DNA of 12,378 nucleotides from Patescibacteria group bacterium. Its GTDB lineage: Bacteria; Patescibacteriota; Minisyncoccia; Phycocordibacterales; PALSA-1337. The notes beneath the pieces are model-generated. The model was given only the letters and a program-made list of their open reading frames with translations, did not search any database and had not been told where the DNA came from. The position numbers and the translations under genes are program-made. The DNA lies in assembly GCA_028864955.1 (NCBI GenBank), contig JAGWLE010000010.1, positions 1-12,378 on the forward strand, in the 5' to 3' direction. Positions 6,201 to 11,889 of the stretch are shown here, piece by piece. Numbering within the stretch: position 1 is the first letter of the stretch; every line of letters begins with the position of its first letter.

Positions 6201-9200
6201 ATGAAAAAATATATTTTCGCAAGCGCTTGCGCGTTTGCACTGTTCGCTGTGTTTATCACCTCTCGCGCATCGGCTCAGACATCGTCGGGTCCGTCCGTGA
6301 CGGTCAATGGTACGCCGAGTCTGACTCTGACGTATGATTCAAATAATAAAGAAAGCCAGCTGACCGCGGCCTGGAATATTGTGGTTAACGGCGGTCCGAA
6401 TGGCGCCAACATCATCCGAGGCGGTGCCGGTGTCATGCTCCTCGATCAGAACCGCAGGAATGTCAACGCCAATTCGCAGACATCGGATATCGTACCAACG
6501 GCGCCGACGGGCACCTATACGGACAGCCGCGGCCAAGCCTATTGGCAGGTACCGGCCAATAGCTCGCTTACATTCCGGGTCACGACTCACTTGAATCCGC
6601 AGCAGCTCTTTGCTGGCGCATACACCGCTTCGCTCAGCGCTATTCTCAATGAGGCAAATACGAACGACATAAACACCGAAGCCGATATACCGGTTCCGAC
6701 GAGCGCGACCAATGCCGTCACGGTTGTCGGCGAACAGTCGCCGTACATCACCTCTGTGACGGACCCGGCGACCGTCGGCCAGACGGTTACTGTGACCGGC
6801 CAGCGCCTAAATGATAAAGGCGGAGATGCTATCATGGTGGATACGACCAGCGTGCCGTCGACGTCGAATAGCGATACGACCATCACCTTTGTCATGCCGA
6901 ACGTCCCGCCCGGACGCCACACGATACAGGTGAGCGGTCCGACAACCGGCGCCAGCAACATCGTCAGTTTCCAGGTTCAGAATAACAGCGGCTGCAGCAT
7001 CTCATACGTATTCACCTCCAATCTCACGATTGGCTCGACCGGCGCCGATGTCGTGGCTCTGCAAACACTCCTCATCGCCAATGGCTACGATATTCCGGCT
7101 ATTTCCTCCGGCCAGGTCGCAAAAGGATATTTTGGTCCGACGACAGCTGCGGCCGTCATGAGATTCCAGGCGGCTCATGGCATTCCGGCGACCGGTTTTG
7201 TCGGGCCGCTGACGCGCGCCATCCTTAACGCTATCGGCTGTACCGACAATGGCGGCGGCCCTGTGTCCACCGGAACGCAAGTATTTGCCACGCTCGATCC
7301 GAGTTCGCCGATGACTGCCGTGGTTGCAATATCACAAAATCAGCCAACACAGAATATTCCGCTTGCTGTCTTCGATCTCACGGCTCAAAATGGTCCAGCA
7401 GTCTTGAAGTCCTTTAGTCCGACCTTGAATACTGTCATTAACGGAACATCCGCTAGTTTTGGTAAACTCTTCTACAATTTGTACCTGAAGATCGGTAGCC
7501 AATGGTACGCGGCTTCGGAATCCGGCATGGGTCAGATTGCGACATTCAGCAACTTAAACATCCCTCTGCCGGTGGCCGCATCTGTTCCCGTCATTGTATA
7601 TGGAAGTGTCCAAGCTGATTCATCGGGAACACTGAACAATTCAAACGCCGCAGTGTTCTTGCCCCTGAATGCTATCACGGCTGTCGATGCCAGTGGTAAC
7701 CCCGTCAACATAAATCAAGGATCTGTGGTGGGTACACTTGCTGGCAGTACGCTGACGTTCAATAGTAGTGGAGTTCTTGTGGGCAATACGAGCGCGACAC
7801 TGGGAAGTCCTGTAGCACAATCTTCAGGTGTATCGACATATCCGGTTACGTTCGCGTTCACGATAACAGCAGGCAATAGTTCAGTATATTTTAGCAATGC
7901 GCTGGGCCTCGATTTTGCTGGAAATGTCGGATCATTTAAAATAACCGGGTCGGCATTTCCGGCATCGATAAGTGGCGATACGCCAAATTACTGGGTTATA
8001 CCCGCTGGTTCCTCAAGGCAGTTCAATTTTACGGGTACGGTTGGCTTTGCGGGCACGTTCCGAGTGGCCGGCATTCACTATGGTCTTAATGCAAACAATG
8101 TCTCTGCATATTCAATAGTAACAGGCCTATCAAATTTGAGCGTGTCAACAAATTCAAATGGCGGTTCAGGCGGCAGTGGTGGCGGAGGTTCGTGTCCGGC
8201 CGGGTATACATGCAATGCAACAACAGTTGGTTACACCTCATATCCTCAAGGCGAGTCTGTGACATTCGATAAGACATTTAACGTCCCGAATTCAGCTTCA
8301 TACTACCCAGTCACGCTTAGCATGGCGGCTGACAATCAATTCTCCGTAACGGTAAATGGCACATTGGTTCAAAATAACTTGAACGAAGTAAACTACTCTT
8401 CGCCGGCGACTTTTGATCTATCGCCATTCGTGCACACCGGTTCAAACACGATTGAATTCAAGGTCACAAATCTGTTGCCGCCGTATCTTGGTACTGGCTT
8501 TACCAACAACCCAGCCGGCCTTATATACAAGATTACCCAGAGCGGTTCACAACTAACATCGAGTGATGGCAATGAGACATATGTTTCCACGACCAACGGT
8601 AAAGGCTACGCATCAACACTTTCAGGTTCAAGTTATCTCTGGACGGCTATTCCCGGCGCCAGATGGATCTGGAGTTATGACGGGTTTGCAGGCGCTCAAG
8701 GCGTAGCAACAACACCTGTCGCCGCGGGAAATTCGATAAGCATCATGACTCCAGCTGGAGGTGAAAATTGGACAATGGGTACGAATCAGAATCTGATGTT
8801 TAAGATTGCGCCGGTCGGTGCTAAAGAGGATATTTATCTCGTAAGTACGCAGTGTCCAGGAGATGCCTGCAGCTACCCAATATTTATGAATGCCGGCGGA
8901 ACATTACTCTCGACAGGTTACACAATGTGGGGCTGGAGCGTCGGACAGATTTCGACTGGTTCTGTCGCATCTGGTAGTTACAAGATCAAGATGTGTGTGA
9001 CGAATACCGCGACGTGTGCGTACAGCGGAGTCTTTACCATCGGTTCAGCGTCTGTGCCGATCCCCATCCCGACGCCGGTCTCGACAGTCGCGCCGTCGCC
9101 GAGCATCACGCCCGTGCAGTCACCGTCATATTCGCCGACACCCGCACCGGTGGTGACGGCGGCGCCGACGGCTCTATTCACTATTGAAGGTCAGCATAGC

Positions 9201-9599
9201 TATACGTATTCTGCCGGCCAATACACGCATTACGCGTGGTCCGCGACAAATGCCGACACTTTCTCATCGAGTTACACGGCTACCGGCGGCGCGATCTGCG
9301 GCGGCGGTCCCTGGATAGCCAATAGCGCGCAGGGAAGCGATAGCGAATACATATCTTCAGCCTATGCCGGCTGCGTTTGGACCGTCACGTATACCGCCAA
9401 GAATAGCCGGACCGGCCAGTCTGCTTCAGATACGGTTCGTGTGACCGTCAATCCGGTAAATTCGACCGTCGGATCCACGCCGGCGCCTTCGCCTTCGCCG
9501 AATCCTTCCAATTCTCCGCAAGCCAACGCTACGCAAAGCAGCCTCAATGCCAGTATTTGGGATGCCGTACGGCAGTACTTCGATTCGATGGCCCGCTAG
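6201..9599 (+). CDS. Large modular surface protein: IPT/TIG, PG-binding, jelly-roll-like, KNH-like, Ig-like, 1132 aa
   Basis: Signal peptide 1-26 (SRASAQ/T). Then: an N-terminal beta-rich region (30-175); IPT/TIG at 179-259 (PYITSVTDPATVGQTVTVTG, ITFVMPNVPPGRHTI); PG_binding_1 at 265-347 (NLTIGSTGADVVALQ, PATGFVGPLTRAIL) bracketed by C265 and C347; an unrecognised beta-rich stretch (355-650); a Gly/Ser linker and CPAGYTCN (665-672); a galactose-binding-like jelly roll at about 679-778 (VTFDKTFNVP, VTVNGTLVQ); an Ala-Trp motif LWTAIPGARWIWSY (813-826); a Kre9/KNH-like domain at 845-947 (MTPAGGENWTMGT); a short P/S stalk; Ig-like module D (990-1084, C1033, C1058); a stalk; and the tail IWDAVRQYFDSMAR. 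It is wall-bound and exported; the role, probably adhesion or scaffold, is inferred. The 5' and 3' parts are GC-richer than the middle (about 7300-9040). There is no Shine-Dalgarno sequence. Confidence 0.92.
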   Translation: MKKYIFASACAFALFAVFITSRASAQTSSGPSVTVNGTPSLTLTYDSNNKESQLTAAWNIVVNGGPNGANIIRGGAGVMLLDQNRRNVNANSQTSDIVPTAPTGTYTDSRGQAYWQVPANSSLTFRVTTHLNPQQLFAGAYTASLSAILNEANTNDINTEADIPVPTSATNAVTVVGEQSPYITSVTDPATVGQTVTVTGQRLNDKGGDAIMVDTTSVPSTSNSDTTITFVMPNVPPGRHTIQVSGPTTGASNIVSFQVQNNSGCSISYVFTSNLTIGSTGADVVALQTLLIANGYDIPAISSGQVAKGYFGPTTAAAVMRFQAAHGIPATGFVGPLTRAILNAIGCTDNGGGPVSTGTQVFATLDPSSPMTAVVAISQNQPTQNIPLAVFDLTAQNGPAVLKSFSPTLNTVINGTSASFGKLFYNLYLKIGSQWYAASESGMGQIATFSNLNIPLPVAASVPVIVYGSVQADSSGTLNNSNAAVFLPLNAITAVDASGNPVNINQGSVVGTLAGSTLTFNSSGVLVGNTSATLGSPVAQSSGVSTYPVTFAFTITAGNSSVYFSNALGLDFAGNVGSFKITGSAFPASISGDTPNYWVIPAGSSRQFNFTGTVGFAGTFRVAGIHYGLNANNVSAYSIVTGLSNLSVSTNSNGGSGGSGGGGSCPAGYTCNATTVGYTSYPQGESVTFDKTFNVPNSASYYPVTLSMAADNQFSVTVNGTLVQNNLNEVNYSSPATFDLSPFVHTGSNTIEFKVTNLLPPYLGTGFTNNPAGLIYKITQSGSQLTSSDGNETYVSTTNGKGYASTLSGSSYLWTAIPGARWIWSYDGFAGAQGVATTPVAAGNSISIMTPAGGENWTMGTNQNLMFKIAPVGAKEDIYLVSTQCPGDACSYPIFMNAGGTLLSTGYTMWGWSVGQISTGSVASGSYKIKMCVTNTATCAYSGVFTIGSASVPIPIPTPVSTVAPSPSITPVQSPSYSPTPAPVVTAAPTALFTIEGQHSYTYSAGQYTHYAWSATNADTFSSSYTATGGAICGGGPWIANSAQGSDSEYISSAYAGCVWTVTYTAKNSRTGQSASDTVRVTVNPVNSTVGSTPAPSPSPNPSNSPQANATQSSLNASIWDAVRQYFDSMAR
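9168..9452 (+). repeat. Ig-like two-cysteine module, copy D (in 1132-aa protein)
   Basis: Codes residues 990-1084 (IEGQHSYTYSAGQ, ATNADTFSSSYTA, YAGCVWTV, KNSRTGQSASD). C1033 and C1058 are 25 residues apart, as in copies A and C. It is closest to copy C (4607-4888). Confidence 0.85.
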
Positions 9600-9644
9600 A
9601 TCTCGATCGGCCTGGAGGGCAGTGTAATATTCAAGGCATGTTGG

Positions 9645-9675
9645 AACCGTCCCGATAGCGCATCGGGACGGTTTT
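9645..9675 (+). terminator. Rho-independent terminator after the 1132-aa gene
   Basis: A perfect 12-bp stem, AACCGTCCCGAT (9645-9656) with ATCGGGACGGTT (9662-9673), has a 5-nt loop AGCGC and runs into TTTT. It lies 45 bp after the stop codon. Confidence 0.9.
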
Positions 9676-9704
9676 CCGTGTGGATGCCTGTTGATAACTG
9701 GTAC

Positions 9705-9732
9705 TTTACTTTTTCTATTCGCAGGTTAAACT
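9705..9732 (+). promoter_or_regulatory. Probable promoter in the 9.6-10.1 kb intergenic region
   Basis: TTTACT (9705-9710), 16 bp, TAAACT (9727-9732): four of six matches in each box. It lies downstream of the 1132-aa terminator, and the predicted start is near 9739. Confidence 0.4.
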
Positions 9733-9745
9733 ATATCCACTACCC

Positions 9746-9783
9746 GAGACATGACGCATCGCGCCATGTCTTTTCTCTTTTTT
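9746..9783 (+). terminator. Promoter-proximal hairpin with T-tract (attenuator-like)
   Basis: AGACATG (9747-9753) pairs with CATGTCT (9765-9771); inside, CGC/GCG pairs around loop ATC with one mismatch between. It is followed by TTTTCTCTTTTTT (9771-9783). The form is that of an intrinsic terminator, but it sits only about 8 nt after the predicted start of the promoter at 9705-9732 rather than after a gene. Confidence 0.55.
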
Positions 9784-9879
9784 CATCGCTTGAGTACCGA
9801 TGAAGCAAAAAGAGAAACTGCGCTTATCAGTTCTTGGCCACGAATGATCACGTGTCCACAGTTAATCCCAAAGATATGA
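9751..9879 (+). CDS. Doubtful 42-aa ORF coupled to the 36-aa peptide ORF
   Basis: ATG at 9751 opens 42 codons and ends with a TGA that overlaps the ATG of the next small ORF in an ATGA arrangement, typical of translational coupling. The predicted leader is only about 12 nt and has no Shine-Dalgarno sequence. The peptide (MTHRAMSFLFFHRL at its start) has no recognisable features, and its first codons coincide with the hairpin and T-tract at 9746-9783, so the region may be regulatory and not coding. Confidence 0.15.
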   Translation: MTHRAMSFLFFHRLSTDEAKRETALISSWPRMITCPQLIPKI

Positions 9880-9986
9880 AAGCCAAATCAATGTTCGGTT
9901 CGGACTTCAAGTATGTGCTCGCGCTCACTCTACTCGCATGGATGACCTACACATTGCCACAAGTACAGGCGGCCATGATCAAGTAA
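9876..9986 (+). CDS. Small secreted or membrane peptide, 36 aa
   Basis: This ORF encodes a 36-residue peptide starting MKAKSMFGSDFKYVLALTLL. It has charged residues (K2, K4, K12), a hydrophobic core (YVLALTLLAWMTYTL) and a VQA/A sequence that fits signal peptidase I, leaving only a four-residue mature end if cleaved; otherwise it is a single-span membrane peptide. Support comes from the signal-like composition, its position between a promoter (9705-9732) and a UUCG-loop terminator 42 bp after its stop, and the absence of any other gene in this 500-bp gap. It has no Shine-Dalgarno sequence, like most genes here. No family is recognised. A leader peptide or small toxin-like membrane peptide are alternatives. 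Confidence 0.45.
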   Translation: MKAKSMFGSDFKYVLALTLLAWMTYTLPQVQAAMIK

Positions 9987-10028
9987 TTTCCATCAGTCGG
10001 CCGTCCAAGGACGTTTACCAGAACACGC

Positions 10029-10051
10029 AAGCCACCTTCGGGTGGCTTTTG
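10029..10051 (+). terminator. Rho-independent terminator with TTCG tetraloop
   Basis: AAGCCACC (10029-10036), TTCG loop, GGTGGCTT (10041-10048), then TTG. The perfect 8-bp stem with a UUCG tetraloop lies between the 36-aa ORF and the 525-aa gene and implies a real transcript upstream of it. Confidence 0.85.
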
Positions 10052-10075
10052 TGCTGTGGTTTTTGCCCCAAAGAG

Positions 10076-10084
10076 TGCTAGACT
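10076..10084 (+). promoter_or_regulatory. Extended -10 promoter of the 525-aa gene
   Basis: TGCTAGACT is a TGn-extended -10 with no good -35 (GTGGTT at 10056-10061). The predicted start near 10091 leaves a leader of only about 8 nt before the ATG at 10100, close to leaderless. Confidence 0.5.
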
Positions 10085-10099
10085 GACGTATATATACCT

Positions 10100-11677
10100 A
10101 TGAAAAAAAATCTCATAAAGCGCGTTCTGTACGCATGTGTGACGTCTGGCGTCGCGTGTCTGACGGCATTGTCGTTCGGTCGGTTTGTGTCCGCTCAAAC
10201 GTACATGTTCGCCACGCCGACGCCGTCACCGATCTATGCTGTGCCAATTACTACCGCTATCAACCCGATTCCTCTGCCGACCCGCGATCTCTCGCTCGGC
10301 GCTTCGGGGCAGGATGTGGCCAATCTGCAATCGTGGCTGATGACAAACGGTTACAGCATACCATCCATAGCCGGCGGCGGCGCCATGGGTTATTTTGGCA
10401 TGCAGACACAGTCCGCCCTCGAATCGTATCAACGGGCCGTCGGCCTGCCGGCGTACGGATATTATGGCAATCTAACTCGACAGAGCATGAATGGTTCGGT
10501 CGGATACGGCAGCAGCAGTTTTGCTTCTGGCGGCTCGAGTGGCGGATATGCCGGCGGCGGTACGACGAGCGGCGTACCAACGGGCTACAGCGTCTACACA
10601 ACCATCTCTCCAAATGGCGGCGAAGTTTGGCAGACTGGCACGATGCAGACTATCCGTTGGTCAGTGCCAACAGCTGTGTATAATGGCATCTATGTACCGG
10701 CCAATGCCGTACATCAGCCGATATATGCCGACATTCGCCTCGAATTTCCCACGCCGGCCTGCGCCTTGCCGACCCAACCGATCCGCTGCATGATCGCCGT
10801 GCGCGCGCCGTATTTGATCGTCAGAGGAGTGGATCTGACAACCGGCAGTTATGCCTGGCGCGTGGGCGCTGTCACGGATCTGAGCGGTTCGAACCCGACG
10901 TACGCGGCGGATGGCAGCTACAAGATACAGATTTGTCCGACTGACGGTTCCGCCTGTTTCGAGAGCGCCAATACGTTTGCTATCGCTTCCAGCCAATACG
11001 TCCCCGGTTCTGGTGGCAGCAGCCTCATGCCTGCGCCGAGCAGCGCTGGACCGCTCATGATAACCTCACCTAATGGCGGGGAAGTCTGGCAGGCCGGTAC
11101 CGCCCATACCATTACGTGGGTATCGCCGTCATATTTCAGGGCCACGACAGCCGACCTCAAGCTCCAGCGGCAGATCACTTGTTCGACGGCTGCCTGTCCG
11201 ATGATCGCCTATGCGCCGCAAACGATAGCGGTCAATATTCCCATAAATCAAGACGCTTATATCTGGACCGTCGGTCAGATCGTCGGAGGTGCCACTATCG
11301 CCGATGGCACGTACACGGTCCAGATATGTGTTTCCGGCACAACTAATTGTGAAGAGAGCGATCAGCCATTCACTATTACGTCAGTTGCCAGCCAAGGGAA
11401 TCAATGTCCGTCCGGGTACGTCTGCATGCCGGCCGGACCGATCGGTACCTCGTACGGCAGCGCCTCGGCCGGCTACGGCAATGCTACGTCGATTAACCAG
11501 AACAGTCTCCTGCGTGTTTGTCCGAATGTCATGATTGTAAGCCAGACGCCATCGACAGGTCCAAATAGCGTGGCTTCGCAGTACTACATTCTCAACGGCA
11601 TTCGTCGAGAGTTGAGCGATTTTGATACCAATTGGGTGTCGGCAAATTGCTCAGTGCCAGTGCAAAACGCATACTGA
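10100..11677 (+). CDS. Secreted PG-binding protein with two Kre9/KNH-like domains, 525 aa
   Basis: Signal peptide 1-33 (KKNLIKR, hydrophobic, FVSAQ/T). PG_binding_1 spans 62-130 (LSLGASGQDVANLQ, GYFGMQTQSALESYQ, GYYGNLTRQ) and lacks the flanking cysteines seen in its two relatives. After a Gly/Ser linker come two Kre9/KNH-like Ig domains, 167-296 (SPNGGEVWQTGTMQTIRW, DGSYKIQIC) and 318-427 (SPNGGEVWQAGTAHTITW, DGTYTVQIC), each ending in an FAI or FTI strand. CPSGYVCMP (436-444) follows, then a C-terminal module with C474 and C517 around YYILNGIRRELSDFDTNWV. The domain set indicates a wall-attached surface protein displaying beta domains. It has its own extended -10 promoter, no Shine-Dalgarno sequence, and a terminator at 11758-11790. 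Adhesion or wall-scaffold function is inferred. Confidence 0.92.
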   Translation: MKKNLIKRVLYACVTSGVACLTALSFGRFVSAQTYMFATPTPSPIYAVPITTAINPIPLPTRDLSLGASGQDVANLQSWLMTNGYSIPSIAGGGAMGYFGMQTQSALESYQRAVGLPAYGYYGNLTRQSMNGSVGYGSSSFASGGSSGGYAGGGTTSGVPTGYSVYTTISPNGGEVWQTGTMQTIRWSVPTAVYNGIYVPANAVHQPIYADIRLEFPTPACALPTQPIRCMIAVRAPYLIVRGVDLTTGSYAWRVGAVTDLSGSNPTYAADGSYKIQICPTDGSACFESANTFAIASSQYVPGSGGSSLMPAPSSAGPLMITSPNGGEVWQAGTAHTITWVSPSYFRATTADLKLQRQITCSTAACPMIAYAPQTIAVNIPINQDAYIWTVGQIVGGATIADGTYTVQICVSGTTNCEESDQPFTITSVASQGNQCPSGYVCMPAGPIGTSYGSASAGYGNATSINQNSLLRVCPNVMIVSQTPSTGPNSVASQYYILNGIRRELSDFDTNWVSANCSVPVQNAY

Positions 11678-11721
11678 CGATCGGCGTATTATCCACCGGG
11701 AATGCACAGACAACCGTGAGT

Positions 11722-11750
11722 TTGCACTTTACGTGGCATCGTGTTAGGAT
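11722..11750 (+). promoter_or_regulatory. Candidate tuf promoter P1
   Basis: TTGCAC (11722-11727), 17 bp, TAGGAT (11745-11750), with TGT (11742-11744) completing an extended -10. The TGTTAG core matches that of the promoter at 309-317. The predicted start near 11757 lies immediately before the hairpin at 11758-11790. GGCATC/GATGCC (11735-11740, 11748-11753) form an inverted repeat over the -10. Confidence 0.5.
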
Positions 11751-11757
11751 GCCCAGT

Positions 11758-11790
11758 ATGCGCCCTTGCTCAATTTTTTGGGCGTATTTT
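11758..11790 (+). terminator. Terminator of the 525-aa gene, possibly also a tuf attenuator
   Basis: ATGCGCCC (11758-11765) pairs with GGGCGTAT (11780-11787) including one G-U pair; the loop is 14 nt and TTTT closes at 11787-11790. It lies 80 bp after the stop of the 525-aa gene and directly downstream of candidate promoter P1. Confidence 0.7.
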
Positions 11791-11806
11791 AATCACTATT
11801 AATAAT
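11778..11806 (+). promoter_or_regulatory. Candidate tuf promoter P2
   Basis: TTGGGC (11778-11783), 17 bp, AATAAT (11801-11806). The -10 matches five of six bases, the -35 three of six. The predicted start near 11813 falls on the first base pairs of the leader stem-loop at 11812-11874. Confidence 0.35.
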
Positions 11807-11811
11807 TTATC

Positions 11812-11874
11812 CCCCGCCTTTGAACCGTTCATTGGACTGGTTCACGCTTCAGTGAATGAATCAAAGGCTCGGGG
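11812..11874 (+). ncRNA. Long stem-loop in the tuf 5' leader
   Basis: Nested pairings: CCCCG/CGGGG (11812-11816, 11870-11874), CCTTTGA/TCAAAGG (11817-11823, 11861-11867), TTCATT/AATGAA (11828-11833, 11855-11860), and ACTG/CAGT (11836-11839, 11850-11853) around a 10-nt loop GTTCACGCTT. Only a two-base bulge on the 3' side and ACCG on the 5' side interrupt the lower stems. No T-run follows, so it is not a terminator; it ends 15 nt before the tuf ATG. It could stabilise the mRNA 5' end or bind a regulator. Confidence 0.6.
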
Positions 11875-11889
11875 CTCTAAAGTAATATT

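Noticed and set aside
9947..10198. 83-aa minus-strand ORF across the 36-aa ORF, terminator and 525-aa start
   Set aside because: Spans a strong terminator and another gene's signal peptide; no promoter or family.
11812..11874. tRNA or riboswitch reading of the tuf leader stem-loop
   Set aside because: A single long nested hairpin with no cloverleaf, T-arm or known aptamer core.
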